A stretch of 64,000 bases of DNA from Leptospira ognonensis (GCF_004770745.1 NZ_RQGD01000034.1:1-64000); one strand, 5' to 3'; shown: positions 43,084-53,148, counted from the stretch's first letter. Numbers and translations are program-made. The notes: generated by a model not told the origin, from the sequence alone.

Positions 43084-43250
43084 TCATACAGATTCGATCT
43101 CCTCCCTGGAAACAAATTTTACGTTTTAGAATCGTTAAATTTAATTTCAGAACAGCGGAGAAGAAAAGGAGGTATTTAACCGTATTTCAAATTCCAAGGA
43201 GCCTTGAAATTCGATTGTAATTATCATTGCTTTGATTTTTTTGTTAGGCA

Positions 43251-44429
43251 ATGGAAAAATTTGGGACACCCTTCACTCCGTCTGCTACTAAACTTGTGCT
43301 CCTTGGCTCTGGTGAACTTGGAAAGGAAGTGGCTATTGAAGCCCAAAGGATGGGCATTCATCTCATCGCCATCGACAGGTATGAAAATGCGCCGGCTATG
43401 CAAATTGCTCACGAATTTCGAGTGATCGACATGCTCAATCCAGAAATTTTAGAGAAAACATTGCGAGAAATCAAGCCCGATTTCATCGTTCCTGAAATTG
43501 AGGCGATCCATACACAAACACTGGTTAAGCTAGAAACCGAAGGATTTAGGATTGTCCCGAGCGCAAAGGCAGTAAATCTAACCATGAATCGAGAAGGGAT
43601 TCGCACATTTGCCAGTGAGGAGCTTGCTTTAAAAACATCGAAATACCGATTTGCAGACACACTAGATGATTTTAAAAAATCCATCGAAGCAATTGGCATT
43701 CCTTGCGTCGTAAAACCTATCATGAGTTCGTCGGGGAAAGGTCAAAGTCTCATTCGAAACCGGGATGAGATCAGTGCCGCTTGGGAATACGGTCAATCTG
43801 GGGGCAGAGCCGGTAAAGGCCGGATGATCATTGAAGAATTTATTCCTTTCGACTTCGAAATTACCTTACTAACAATTCGCCATAAACATGGTACTACGTT
43901 TTTATCTCCTATTGGCCACAAACAGATCAATGGTGATTATGTGGAATCTTGGATGCCACAACCAATGAGTGAAAAATCCTTGGAAGCGGCAAAAGAAATT
44001 GCAGAGAAGGTGACTACTGGTCTTGGCGGTTATGGTCTCTTTGGTGTAGAATTGTTTGTGAAGGGAGATGAAGTTTTTTTTAGTGAGGTATCTCCAAGGC
44101 CCCACGATACGGGGCTTGTTACCTTAGTGAGTCAAAATGTTTCTGAATTTTCCCTGCACGTGCGTGCCTTGTTAGGTCTGCCGCTTCCTACCATCCACAC
44201 GCAAAAAGCTTCGGCATCCGCTGCCATTTTAATTTCGGGAGATTCAAAAGATCCAACGTACCATGGAGTCGCAGAGGCTCTGAATGATACCGATGTAGAC
44301 CTGAGACTTTTTGGAAAACCAGAAGTAAATGGAAAGAGACGTATGGGCGTCGCACTGGCACTGGGCAAATCGATCGATGAGGCCAGGGAGAAGGCACGGA
44401 AAGTACGGGACAAGATTCGGCTCGGTTAA
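43251..44429 (+). CDS. purT: Formate-dependent phosphoribosylglycinamide formyltransferase (PurT)
   Basis: ATP-grasp enzyme of 392 residues that makes formyl-GAR from GAR, formate and ATP in de novo purine synthesis. Domains: the PreATP-grasp Rossmann part ([19 protein letters not shown]), the [14 protein letters not shown] motif, [14 protein letters not shown] (ATP-binding loop), [16 protein letters not shown], and the metal-binding [11 protein letters not shown]. The C-terminal [17 protein letters not shown] is typical of PurT and PurK. Length and motifs agree fully with PurT. It replaces or complements folate-dependent PurN. It stands alone, divergent from an SDR gene. Confidence 0.95.
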   Translation: MEKFGTPFTPSATKLVLLGSGELGKEVAIEAQRMGIHLIAIDRYENAPAMQIAHEFRVIDMLNPEILEKTLREIKPDFIVPEIEAIHTQTLVKLETEGFRIVPSAKAVNLTMNREGIRTFASEELALKTSKYRFADTLDDFKKSIEAIGIPCVVKPIMSSSGKGQSLIRNRDEISAAWEYGQSGGRAGKGRMIIEEFIPFDFEITLLTIRHKHGTTFLSPIGHKQINGDYVESWMPQPMSEKSLEAAKEIAEKVTTGLGGYGLFGVELFVKGDEVFFSEVSPRPHDTGLVTLVSQNVSEFSLHVRALLGLPLPTIHTQKASASAAILISGDSKDPTYHGVAEALNDTDVDLRLFGKPEVNGKRRMGVALALGKSIDEAREKARKVRDKIRLG

Positions 44430-44456
44430 GAGAAGAACTGCCCCGATTTCTTTTCC

Positions 44457-47400
44457 CTATACTTTTTCTAAATACCGCAAAATCTTTTTCGCGTTTTGGT
44501 TTTCTGGGTCTATTTCTAGCGCTCTCTCGGAAAATTTTCTTGCTTCCTCATATTTTCCCGTTAAGCGGTTAAGGTCGGATAAGTTGACGAGATTGTTTAT
44601 GTTATCTGGGTGTAACTGATAGACTCGTTTCGAAGCCTCAAGTGAAGACAGATACCTACCCATTTTCTTTTGTGAAAGAGATAGATAATACCACATTTCT
44701 TCCGTATCAGGATCCATTTGTAAATATTGACTTAGAATATCGACAGCTTTCGCATAATCCTTTCCTTTAAAGCTCATAAGTCCCAATAATTTATTTAACT
44801 TTTGATTGTTAGGTTCAATAGAGTGCGCTTTCATCAGAACATTTAACGCTTCATTTACCTGTCCTTCTCTATACAAACGTTTGCTCTGCTGGTATACTTC
44901 CGTAAGGTCTAAACCTTGTAAATCGTCGTCATCCCGTATTTCCAGCTCTTGTTCTTCAAACTTGGAACTGATGGGTTGCTCCTGGATGTTCTGAATTTCC
45001 TCAGAGACGGATTGAGGTTGAAAATCCAAACGTAAAAATGACAAGTCATCTGTAATTGTTCCTTGCGATTTTAAAACGTCCTCAAATTCAAAAATATTGG
45101 CATTTGTATCCTCAACGATTTTTAAAATGGCAAATTCATCTTCATTGATGGTTCGAATTTCAGCTTCTGGTGTTAGATCAATGTCATCCCGTCCATCGGA
45201 TCCGAGTATGACCACATCTCCTGGCATCAGTTGGTATTTATAAACCTTAAATTTGAATTCTGATTCCTGACCAAGTTTACGTAAGAGTAACTCTTGTTCG
45301 ATAAAACTGGCTTTCCCATCACGATATAAAATCGTAGCGGGATGTTCTGCGTTGAAATAAAGCATCTCACCTGATTTTTCTTCAATGAGAACGACTGTTG
45401 CTGAAATCACCATCGTTCCGTTAAAAGATTTAAAAACGGAGTCCACTTCATGATAGACATCCGTTAACCAATCTTCTGGATTCATATCTAGAACTTTTTT
45501 ATTGGAAGCGGAACGAGACATGATCGCGTTAAAAACGACTCCCATTACGAGAGATCCACCAGCTCCCTGCATGGATTTACCCATGGCATCACCGTTCATC
45601 GCCAATACATAAACCTTAAAATCATCAGGTTTACCAAATTTTAGAGTTCCTGTAATGCAAATATCTCCACCGAGATCCGCAGATTTATTTTTGAACTCAA
45701 ATTTCTTTTTTTGACGGATGAAAAATTCTGTAGGGACGAGCTTAGATTTATTCGCATTATAGAATAATGGTTTCGCTAAGAGTGATGTTAAGAAGTAATC
45801 TCCATCTTGTTGAATTTTTAACTTCTGCACTTCCTCCATTTTCTCTTGTACTTCTTTTGTCCGTATTTTAACTTTCTCTTCTAAATTTTCTGCATAGTCT
45901 TCAAGTTCCTTTCTGGCTTGTTTGATCGACTCTACCATTGAGTTGAAAGAACTCGCTAAGAAACCGATTTCATCTTGTACTTTGATCGGAACTTGAATGT
46001 CCAGATTCCCTTCATTTACTTTCGTCACACCCTCGAGCAGATTGTTTAGCGGTTTTACAAGACTTGAGAGAAAGAATCGAGGGAAGATGATGAGAATCAA
46101 GATGGATGTAAATAGAATGGTTAATATTAGTTTTACAGCATTTTCATTCGTATGTTTACGATACTCATCATAAGAAAATCCGATTTCATATTTTTTATCA
46201 TCTTTCGTAAAATCAAAATGAGTATACCGAAGACCTGCCGTTCGATACAAACGCGTCAGATTTTGTTTGTATTTGCTTTCTACATTTTGATACTGCCGTG
46301 TTTTTTTAAAACGATCCAAAGCTTCCGCTTCCAGCATATCATCAGAAATCTGCGTAGATTCATTCTTTTTGTTTTCTTTTTGAATCTTTGCGATGGTTTC
46401 CTTTAAAAGTGTTTTTTTGCTAGCTGCGATTTCTTTTTTAACTTCTGCTAGCTGGAAATGGTCTGGATGTCGATTGAATTCGATTTTCAGATCGTCATTG
46501 AATACATCAGCGCTTACTGGTTTTACCATGACATACTCTATGTCATCTGAAATGTCGCTGTATTTTTTTTCGAGGATGGCGGTCTTAGACCCTAATATTT
46601 CTGCCTTTTTTTGGACATCATACTCTTCCTCGCTTAAGGTTAATGTGAGATTCCCCACAAATCCAAGCACGAGTAGTACTGTAACCAAACTTACACCAAC
46701 CAATTTTACCATAAACGATGTTGGTTCTGGTGAATTGTTAATGTATGTGATCATGAAATAAAAGCAGATGATCAAAGTGACATTGGCATAAATAAACGCA
46801 TATAGATCATATGATATGATGCCCGATTTGTTTAGTACATTTGTTACGGCAACGATAAGAAAGATGATGATCGCTTTTGAAAAACTTTTACAAGCATGTG
46901 CATCTTTGCCTTTGGGATTGATGAATTTAATCCAGCCGACTAAAAATTTGGAAAACAAATACATCGGATATTCGGATGCACTGTTTGGTTTGTTTAACCA
47001 TTTAGAAAAAAAACCATCATATTCGGAATAACGAATGGTCTTTCTGATGATCACACTTAAGGGAAATAATTGTGTGATTAAAAGTAGGAACGCATGTTGT
47101 GCTCCGTAATCAAATGTATAAAAATGCGCCGTATAATTAAAAATATGCTCCATCTTGGAACCCGTATAGATGAATTCCAGATAACCGAAAAATAGAATTG
47201 TGAGAAAGAAAGGAATGGCGATTTTTGCCTCTTTCTCTTGGTCCAATCGTGGAAATGTGTAAACAAAGCCAATCATACCCGCATTGCCAAAAAGAGCACA
47301 CATCGTGACGAAGCGATGGTAAGCTCCCCAAGGTGCATTGACAGAGTAGGCGATGATGTAACCGAGTAACATGAAACTATAACCAGCAAACATGGCAGCT

Positions 47401-47525
47401 AGCCACCAGGTAGGCGGCGTTTTGTCCTTCTTGGTAATGAGAAAGACACTCATGATGAGGATAATGATGTACGCAGCGAAAACTCCGACGGAATGGTAGG
47501 ACCACTCTAACCAATCTAAATTCAT
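44457..47525 (-). CDS. Membrane SpoIIE-type PP2C phosphatase with HAMP and TPR repeats
   Basis: Protein of 1022 residues. Seven to nine N-terminal helices (about 10-290) include ones like a 7TM sensor block. A periplasmic loop of about 170 residues rich in Lys and Glu (about 300-470) ends at another helix (LILTILFTSILILIIFPRFF). HAMP (about 500-555, LVKPLNNLLEGV) and a coiled coil lead to the phosphatase (about 600-850: LGGDICITG, GDAMGKSMQGAGGSL, YFNAEHPATILYRDGKASFI, LGSDGRDDI, TDDLSFLRL). The C-terminal 130 residues carry three TPR units. It should dephosphorylate a phosphoprotein partner under control of an envelope signal. The phosphatase core is a close relative of the one at 54.9 kb. 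Confidence 0.88.
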   Translation of the reverse strand: MNLDWLEWSYHSVGVFAAYIIILIMSVFLITKKDKTPPTWWLAAMFAGYSFMLLGYIIAYSVNAPWGAYHRFVTMCALFGNAGMIGFVYTFPRLDQEKEAKIAIPFFLTILFFGYLEFIYTGSKMEHIFNYTAHFYTFDYGAQHAFLLLITQLFPLSVIIRKTIRYSEYDGFFSKWLNKPNSASEYPMYLFSKFLVGWIKFINPKGKDAHACKSFSKAIIIFLIVAVTNVLNKSGIISYDLYAFIYANVTLIICFYFMITYINNSPEPTSFMVKLVGVSLVTVLLVLGFVGNLTLTLSEEEYDVQKKAEILGSKTAILEKKYSDISDDIEYVMVKPVSADVFNDDLKIEFNRHPDHFQLAEVKKEIAASKKTLLKETIAKIQKENKKNESTQISDDMLEAEALDRFKKTRQYQNVESKYKQNLTRLYRTAGLRYTHFDFTKDDKKYEIGFSYDEYRKHTNENAVKLILTILFTSILILIIFPRFFLSSLVKPLNNLLEGVTKVNEGNLDIQVPIKVQDEIGFLASSFNSMVESIKQARKELEDYAENLEEKVKIRTKEVQEKMEEVQKLKIQQDGDYFLTSLLAKPLFYNANKSKLVPTEFFIRQKKKFEFKNKSADLGGDICITGTLKFGKPDDFKVYVLAMNGDAMGKSMQGAGGSLVMGVVFNAIMSRSASNKKVLDMNPEDWLTDVYHEVDSVFKSFNGTMVISATVVLIEEKSGEMLYFNAEHPATILYRDGKASFIEQELLLRKLGQESEFKFKVYKYQLMPGDVVILGSDGRDDIDLTPEAEIRTINEDEFAILKIVEDTNANIFEFEDVLKSQGTITDDLSFLRLDFQPQSVSEEIQNIQEQPISSKFEEQELEIRDDDDLQGLDLTEVYQQSKRLYREGQVNEALNVLMKAHSIEPNNQKLNKLLGLMSFKGKDYAKAVDILSQYLQMDPDTEEMWYYLSLSQKKMGRYLSSLEASKRVYQLHPDNINNLVNLSDLNRLTGKYEEARKFSERALEIDPENQNAKKILRYLEKV

Positions 47526-47702
47526 GTACCGATTCCTCTTAAAGCGTGTTCACAGATCCAATCAGGATTGGATTCGATTAGTAAAACAGATATCGTAAGC
47601 GATTCAATCTAATTTGTGTCAAAAGGTGGGATTTTTTATGGCGCACTGCAAAAAATTCTTGTCTACTTTGGCTGCTTTGCAAGAAGGTCAAGTCATATAG
47701 GT

Positions 47703-48665
47703 ATGGTAACAATGACGTACAGAAATTTAATTTTATTTATCCTCTTGGCAGTTTCTTCTATTTTCACTGGACTTTCGGCGCAAGGAAAAGTTGAAGGAAG
47801 CACCTTACGTCTCAAAGGTGGCTTTTTTTATGGAACGATGAAAACCGACATAGAAAAAAGAAACACGTTCGCAGATTTTTTTGGCGCGCAGGTCAATGAA
47901 GACTATCGCAATGCGCGTGGTCTGGATTTGATCAATAATCTCGGAGCGGAATACTTCCATAGCCTAGGTGGAGGCCTCTTATCAAATGTATTTTTCGGAC
48001 TGCACCTAAACTCTTTCGGACGCGATTACCAATGGAAATCTTATTATCCCGTGGGCGTGGGCTTGAAAGAAGGCCAGGGAAGACTGGGATACGAGGACAT
48101 CAGTGCCGGAGTCACGCTTGCGGTTGCCCCTTCGTTTCGCATTTTACCGAAATACGTGATTCGAAAAATGGACCAAAGATTTGATGGAACCTATCTTGGT
48201 CTAGGCAGCCCTTCTTTTTTTGGAACGCAAGGAATCACCACAACGGCGATTTCTGGACTCCTTGGAGTCGGATTCGAGTATGATTTTAATCCCGATGTCA
48301 CCTTCTTCGCCGATTTTTTAATCTACGGTCCCTTTCTCTATCGTAGCAAAGGCTCCTATGAAAACGAATTGATCACTCTTTCGACTGGCGGTTCTTCCTA
48401 CGCCTATGCGAACGGAGCTTATACCTTCAGTTCTCAAAAAGTGACTCTTGGTGCTACCTACCAAATCATTCCAAAATTGCGACTGTTTGCCTCCCTGGAC
48501 CAAGAAAGAATCCAAACGAAAGGCGAGTCTGTCTCCGCTTTTGTTTTGGGAACGAGTGGTCTTAACGAACTCGCCACTGTTGGCCAGTACCTTGCTCTGA
48601 GCAATGAGGAACGGATCAAACTTTCGGGCTTTAAATTTGGCGTCACATACGACATTGGAATGTAA
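47703..48665 (+). CDS. Putative outer-membrane beta-barrel protein
   Basis: Hypothetical exported protein, 320 residues from ATG 47703. ATG 47712 is also possible, and the frame extends to GTG 47616 with an unlikely leader. A signal peptide (LILFILLAVSSIFTGLSAQ) is followed by alternating hydrophobic strands with glycine and aromatic residues (LRLKGGFFYGTMKTD, ISAGVTLAVAPSF, GLLGVGFEYDF, KVTLGATYQIIPKLRLFAS, FKFGVTYDIG). This pattern suits a beta-barrel or OmpA-like strand sheet. The terminal residue is Met rather than Phe. I cannot name a family. The 5S gene follows 44 bases later. Confidence 0.65.
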   Translation: MVTMTYRNLILFILLAVSSIFTGLSAQGKVEGSTLRLKGGFFYGTMKTDIEKRNTFADFFGAQVNEDYRNARGLDLINNLGAEYFHSLGGGLLSNVFFGLHLNSFGRDYQWKSYYPVGVGLKEGQGRLGYEDISAGVTLAVAPSFRILPKYVIRKMDQRFDGTYLGLGSPSFFGTQGITTTAISGLLGVGFEYDFNPDVTFFADFLIYGPFLYRSKGSYENELITLSTGGSSYAYANGAYTFSSQKVTLGATYQIIPKLRLFASLDQERIQTKGESVSAFVLGTSGLNELATVGQYLALSNEERIKLSGFKFGVTYDIGM

Positions 48666-48708
48666 AAATATTTGACATTCGAGACTTCACCAGGAAGATG
48701 GTAATTAC

Positions 48709-48826
48709 TCCTGGTGATTATGGAGAGAAGGCCATACCCGTTCCCATTCCGAACACGGAAGTCAAGCTTCTCATCGCCGATGGTACTATTGGGTTCGCTC
48801 AATGGGAGAGTAGGAAGTTGCCGGGT
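48709..48826 (+). rRNA. rrf: 5S ribosomal RNA
   Basis: The central CCATTCCGAACACGGAAGTC and CGCCGATGGTACTATTGGGT segments are hallmarks of 5S rRNA. The ends pair as CCTGG with CCGGG. The length is about 118 bases. A TTGACA box lies at 48672-48677, but no good -10 follows at standard spacing. It is solitary, with no 16S or 23S nearby, as known for Leptospira. A hairpin terminator follows. Frames running through it on either strand are not genes. Confidence 0.95.
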
Positions 48827-48844
48827 TAGCACTCATAACCTAAC

Positions 48845-48873
48845 AAAAAGCCGACCGCAAGGTTGGCTTTTTT
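48845..48873 (+). terminator. Rho-independent terminator of the 5S gene
   Basis: AAAGCCGACC, loop GCAA, GGTTGGCTTT form a GC-rich hairpin with a GNRA-type tetraloop, followed by a run of T. It sits about 20 bases after the 5S end. Confidence 0.85.
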
Positions 48874-48891
48874 TATGTACACGTATCAAAC

Positions 48892-48911
48892 TGAGCGAAC
48901 CCAATAGTACC
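48892..48911 (-). repeat. Inverted copy of a 5S rRNA segment
   Basis: TGAGCGAACCCAATAGTACC at this site is the exact reverse complement of 48782-48801 inside the 5S gene. A further weak match to reversed 5S sequence (TTCCCTACTCTG) lies at about 48979. It falls just after the 5S terminator and before the convergent beta-helix gene. Confidence 0.8.
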
Positions 48912-49019
48912 TTATTGGAAACAGCTGTTCGCGAAATGGGCGAGCACGCAGTAGGCGTGCGCAGGCCTGCAGCTAAGTTCCCTACTCTGAAACCTAGCAA
49001 CAAGCAGTGGATCGAATCC

Positions 49020-50864
49020 TTAATCTTTTTCTAAGGCTCCCATGGACCAGCCCGCATGACCTGTGTTTGATGCCGTATCTGGGGTCGTCGTCCTTGTGGT
49101 GCCTGCTTTATCTGTGGTAAAGGTCGCACTCAAATCTCTTCCGCCATAGCGAACATCGTTCCCGACGGTAACGCCAAGGGTGAGATCGTTGTCTGAGTAG
49201 GTCGTGATATCATCGTCGGTTCCGTCTACGTCGGTAAAGGTAGGATTTAGAATGATGTTGCCCGTATAGTTTCCATTTAGGGCTTCCATATTGCCGACGG
49301 TAGTTACCGGCGTAGTTCCTTCGTTATAGTAGGAATTGGTTGTGCAGCCAAAGAGGGTGTTATTTTTGATGACCAATGGATCGGAACCTGTAGATAGTTC
49401 TGCGATGCAATACTTGGTCGCGCTCACATCAGTCACATAAATGATGTTGTTCTGGATGTCGGGAGTGGCACTGCCTCCGACTAAAATGCCTTCCACAGTG
49501 GTTTGTGCAGCTCTTGTTCCGGCGACGATGGTGTTATTATAGAGTTTTGCTACGATGCTGGAATTTGGATTGATCCCGATTGCTTGGGTGCCATTGCCAC
49601 CATAGATGATGTTATTGTTAACCAACACCGTGCCAGTGGAGGAATCCACGATCCCCTTCGAAAGTGAAGTAGAGGAATTTCCACCAGCGAAGATCGTATT
49701 GCCAGTGGCTGTCATATTGCCCGCGATCGTAGCCATACCGTATACGCCTGCACCTCCTGATCCTCCATAAATCGTATTTCCTGTGGCTGTCAGCGTGTTT
49801 GTGGAAGGGGAAGAATTGTTCCAATAGATGCCTGAGGCCCCATAGGTCGTACTGCTAGAACCACCACTGCCACCGAGAAGGGTGGAATTCGTCACAGTAA
49901 CCGTCGAATTGGTGCTATTTGTCAAATAGACCGCTGCCGCTGTTGAAGTGCTATCCGAGGAGGTTCCTGTTTTGATCGTGGCACTGTCAGTAATATTGAG
50001 ATCTACATAGCTGAAGAGGTATCCATAAATACCAAAAGAATTGGAAGATGAGTTACGACCATCGATCGTTCCTCCTTTGATATTGATGGTGATACGGGAA
50101 GATGCAGTTCCATCAATGAGAGAGCTGATCTCCAATCCGTAAGAATATGTGGGAGTGCCTGAGCTTCCAGAAATCGTGTTATTGTTCAGTTGTAGGGTAG
50201 CTCCCGCAGTGAAGCTTAAAAGGTAAATCCCATCGGAGATACTCGCAGAACCACCTGTGATGGTATTGTTAGAGATGGTGACTGTTCCGAAATTACTTCC
50301 ACTGATGAGGATTCCGTTTCGTCCGGTGAGGGTATTATTGGAAACGGTAGGGCTACCACTTGTTATCGTAACGGCTGCAGCAGTAGAGGTTGTGCTGGCA
50401 GCAGTGATCGTAAAACCGTCTACAGTGGCAGTCCCAGAAAGGTAGATACCAGGATAGGAAGAAGTCGTGATTCTTGTTACATTGGATGTGATGCTTCGGC
50501 TGCTAAAATCAGAGCTGTAACCTCCGTATAGGGAAACCGTCGTTACAAGGAGTGCAGAAGAGATAGAATACGTTCCGCCAGCAACATTGACCCGAGTTGC
50601 TCCTGATTTTGATAGGGCTTGAGAGATGGTCAGAAGTGGGCTCGTCGCTGTACCCGCGTTAGAATCATTTCCGGAAGTGCTCACATAAAAGGTTGTATCT
50701 GCAGTAGTCGTCGATCCCGTGCTTGAGCTAGAACTAGAGCTAATAGCTGAACTAAACAGCAAAGGTAGTAGGAAGCTCGAGGAATCATTGGATTTGCTCT
50801 TTTGGCAAGAGAGTATCTGGAAGAGGACAAGGAGGAAGAGAAGACTGTTCGTGATTGTTTTCAT
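49020..50864 (-). CDS. Serine/threonine-rich right-handed beta-helix lipoprotein
   Basis: Predicted surface lipoprotein of 614 residues from ATG 50864. The lipobox is ILSC, after a hydrophobic leader. The frame is open to 50963, but that extension precedes the signal. A Ser-rich tether (about 25-60) is followed by FYVSTSGNDSNAGT, the start seen in DUF1565-type surface proteins. A long array of degenerate parallel beta-helix turns follows with the repeated pattern I/V-x-x-NTI-x-G-G. The Ser/Thr/Gly/Asn bias and lack of Cys after the lipobox fit an adhesin-like or pectate-lyase-fold protein. Catalytic function cannot be read. It is downstream of an SH3-domain protein gene on the same strand. 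Confidence 0.8.
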   Translation of the reverse strand: MKTITNSLLFLLVLFQILSCQKSKSNDSSSFLLPLLFSSAISSSSSSSTGSTTTADTTFYVSTSGNDSNAGTATSPLLTISQALSKSGATRVNVAGGTYSISSALLVTTVSLYGGYSSDFSSRSITSNVTRITTSSYPGIYLSGTATVDGFTITAASTTSTAAAVTITSGSPTVSNNTLTGRNGILISGSNFGTVTISNNTITGGSASISDGIYLLSFTAGATLQLNNNTISGSSGTPTYSYGLEISSLIDGTASSRITINIKGGTIDGRNSSSNSFGIYGYLFSYVDLNITDSATIKTGTSSDSTSTAAAVYLTNSTNSTVTVTNSTLLGGSGGSSSTTYGASGIYWNNSSPSTNTLTATGNTIYGGSGGAGVYGMATIAGNMTATGNTIFAGGNSSTSLSKGIVDSSTGTVLVNNNIIYGGNGTQAIGINPNSSIVAKLYNNTIVAGTRAAQTTVEGILVGGSATPDIQNNIIYVTDVSATKYCIAELSTGSDPLVIKNNTLFGCTTNSYYNEGTTPVTTVGNMEALNGNYTGNIILNPTFTDVDGTDDDITTYSDNDLTLGVTVGNDVRYGGRDLSATFTTDKAGTTRTTTPDTASNTGHAGWSMGALEKD

Positions 50865-50959
50865 ATAGGCACCTAATATTTCGTTTGCGTGTCTCACCCT
50901 AGCGTACGGCGATTCCGCCTGACAAGGAATAAAAGCGTACGTTTTGTTAAAATCAAACA

Positions 50960-51676
50960 TCAATCAGAACCTGTGGTAAAAAAGACCATCTGCCATTTGT
51001 TTTGTTTCTTTAAAAACCCAGCGCGATAGGAAAAAGGGCTTCTCAAATATTGGTCACAGACATAGCCGATTTGGCCTGAGGGGAGGCAAACTTTTTTCCA
51101 GATGCAAGGCTCGCCTGCTTTTTTCTTTTCCTGTCCACTCGTCTGGTCATAGATATTTTTAACAAACTCCCAGCTGATTTGTGTTAATACTTTTGCGTTT
51201 TTGTCTGGCAATTCTCTGATGTTCACTCGCTCTCCAATGACGAGTGAGTCCGAGTAAGGATCGATGGTGTCCGGATGATTGCTAAAAAAATAGGGCACTG
51301 TCCATAAACCATCGTTATCTACCGCATAACCTAATGGAATCATCTTTGCAAATTCTTCCCAAAAAAGAGAAACTTTTGGATTTTTATCCAAATTCCAAGA
51401 CTTTAAAAATTTCTTTTTACCCATGCTCCCTTCTTCAAAGGCAAAAGAAATCTCAGGATCGGAAATCGATGCGATGAATTGAACATCCTTTGTTTGAATG
51501 GCCTTTTCCAGTTTTGTTTTGAATTCTAGAAAGGAGGTATCTTTTGAGGAATGGTCCCCTTTTTTAAAGGGTATGGCATCGTAGCGATCACAAGGGAGAA
51601 GGGCAGAGATTGGGAAAAGGGCAAGAACCACCGAAAGGAGTTTCAGTTGGAATTTGGATGCTAACGTCTTGTTCAT
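50960..51676 (-). CDS. Exported protein with bacterial SH3 domain
   Basis: Protein of 238 residues with an N-terminal signal segment (LKLLSVVLALFPISALLPC, Cys near 29 could be a lipobox). A helical middle follows (about 45-140), then an SH3b-like domain starting LVIGERVNIRELPDKNAKVL (about 145-215). SH3b domains in exported bacterial proteins often bind cell-wall peptides. Two Cys pairs occur near the C-terminus (EPCIWKKVCLPSGQIGYVC). It precedes the beta-helix lipoprotein by 95 bases on the same strand. Its role is unknown beyond the domain. Confidence 0.75.
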   Translation of the reverse strand: MNKTLASKFQLKLLSVVLALFPISALLPCDRYDAIPFKKGDHSSKDTSFLEFKTKLEKAIQTKDVQFIASISDPEISFAFEEGSMGKKKFLKSWNLDKNPKVSLFWEEFAKMIPLGYAVDNDGLWTVPYFFSNHPDTIDPYSDSLVIGERVNIRELPDKNAKVLTQISWEFVKNIYDQTSGQEKKKAGEPCIWKKVCLPSGQIGYVCDQYLRSPFSYRAGFLKKQNKWQMVFFTTGSD

Positions 51677-51798
51677 AAAACGATGATGGCTTCACAAATA
51701 GAATTCTTGGCAAGACTTAAAATTTAGAAGGCTTTAACGGAGGAAATTTCTTTCATGGATGTCTAATTTGAGAACTGCATGGATTGAAATAAGGATTT

Positions 51799-52335
51799 AT
51801 GAAACTAGCAAAGGAAGTATGGATCCACGTTGGCTATGATTTTTGTGCGAGAAATGGTTTTGAACAATTAAAAATTGAACGATTGGCCAAATTAGTCGGA
51901 AAGAGTAAATCCTCATTTTATCAACAATTCATTGATCTAGAAAATTACTTTGGATTTTTGTTCGAATTGCATTTACAAAACTGTTTCATCATTGCGGAAA
52001 AAGAAACCATTGCGAAATCGATCGATCCTGATCTAATAGATATCTTAGTCGAACACAAAATAGACCTTCTATTTAACAAACAACTTCGGATCCATCGTAT
52101 AGATGTTAAATTTGAAGAGATAATCTTAAAATCAAATGCGATGGTCGCGGCACCTTTTTTAAAACTTTGGAAGGAGAATTTAAAATTAAATTTGGGAGAA
52201 GACCAGTTAGCAGGGATTTTCCAATTGGCTCTAGAAAACTTTTATCTACAAATTAATCCTAAAAATTTGGAGAGAGGCTGGTTGATCACATACTTCTCAA
52301 ATTTAAAATCCTTACTCGAGAGTATTGCTAAGTGA
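51799..52335 (+). CDS. TetR-like transcriptional regulator
   Basis: Protein of 178 residues. The N-terminal helix-turn-helix is TetR-like (GYDFCARNGFEQLKIERLAK, LVGKSKSSFYQQFIDLENYF). The rest is all helical, as in the TetR ligand-binding region, though shorter than most. AAGGA lies before the ATG. A four-helix membrane protein gene follows after 117 bases on the same strand and may be its target. The effector is unknown. Confidence 0.75.
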   Translation: MKLAKEVWIHVGYDFCARNGFEQLKIERLAKLVGKSKSSFYQQFIDLENYFGFLFELHLQNCFIIAEKETIAKSIDPDLIDILVEHKIDLLFNKQLRIHRIDVKFEEIILKSNAMVAAPFLKLWKENLKLNLGEDQLAGIFQLALENFYLQINPKNLERGWLITYFSNLKSLLESIAK

Positions 52336-52452
52336 ATTTTTGTACGCTTCCGTACATGCTTTTTTATCTTTCAGGTCTGATTGCGATTGCCTCTTCCTCC
52401 CCTCAACGCTTCAGTGAAAAATAAAATAAAGGCATAAGAAGGATAAAAACAA

Positions 52453-52872
52453 ATGTCGAAACAATTTCATAAATTCTATTTGAAAATTTCTGCGATCATC
52501 ATCGGTTCGTTTGGTCCGATTTTCTTTTTGGGTACTATGGATGCCACACTCGAACCTGCTCGGCTCACATTAGATCTTCTCAGTTGGCCACTTGATGGTA
52601 TGACGACTTATGTTTCGCCTGATACCAAATTCCTCTCTGCCCTCACGGGAGGCTTTTTGTTCGGTTGGGGGATCACCATTTGGATGTTATCCAAACTCGC
52701 GTATGATAAAGCTCCAGAAGAGGTTAGGAAATCCGTCGTATTTGGCATCTTAGCCTGGTTCGTGTTAGATAGCGCTGGTTCTATTGCGTCTGGGAATTCT
52801 TCGAATGCGATCTTTAATCTTTTTGTGCTTTTTGCGGCAGTTGGTCCCTTGTGGTTTCCCGCAAAAACATAG
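52453..52872 (+). CDS. Four-helix membrane protein of unknown function
   Basis: Protein of 139 residues with four hydrophobic helices (about 10-30, 55-80, 90-110 and 115-135). Conserved-looking features include GPIFFLGTMDATLEPARLTL and FLSALTGGFLFGWGITIWML. AAGGAT precedes the ATG. I know similar proteins only as uncharacterised membrane proteins. It lies downstream of a TetR-like regulator and may be under its control. Confidence 0.7.
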   Translation: MSKQFHKFYLKISAIIIGSFGPIFFLGTMDATLEPARLTLDLLSWPLDGMTTYVSPDTKFLSALTGGFLFGWGITIWMLSKLAYDKAPEEVRKSVVFGILAWFVLDSAGSIASGNSSNAIFNLFVLFAAVGPLWFPAKT

Positions 52873-52900
52873 GGAAACGCTTCTGTTATCGCATTACAGA

Positions 52901-53137
52901 TTAATCTGCGTTAGCATACAACTTGCCCACACAGATCCCACAAATCTCGGCTCCCGCATTTGCAGATTTTGCAGCGATGGTTCTCATTTTACCTATGTCC
53001 ATAGGTAAGGAGGACTTTTCCATGACTTTGTTTGTTTCCTCAAATTTACAAAGGTAGGATTTTGTTTTGTTTAGATCCAATTGGATGTGGGCGTTACTGA
53101 TGTTTTCAAATCGTTTTAATGTATAGAGTGCTTTCAT
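52901..53137 (-). CDS. Small hypothetical protein with CxxC motif
   Basis: A 78-residue product whose first half is rich in Lys and Asn (LKRFENISNAHIQLDLNKTK) and whose end carries GAEICGICVGKLY, a CxxC that could bind metal or act in redox. One further Cys lies near residue 30. It starts 11 bases after the stop of the upstream membrane protein gene, with GAAAGGAAA as a possible binding site, so it is probably the last gene of a three-gene leftward operon. No family known to me. Confidence 0.6.
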   Translation of the reverse strand: MKALYTLKRFENISNAHIQLDLNKTKSYLCKFEETNKVMEKSSLPMDIGKMRTIAAKSANAGAEICGICVGKLYANAD

Positions 53138-53148
53138 AGAATGATAAA

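Noticed and set aside
48672..48700. Consensus promoter of the 5S gene
   Set aside because: TTGACA is present but the sequence 17 bases later (AAGATG) is a poor -10, so I mention it only within the 5S entry.
48458..49034. Frames on both strands covering the 5S gene
   Set aside because: They run through 5S rRNA and its terminator.
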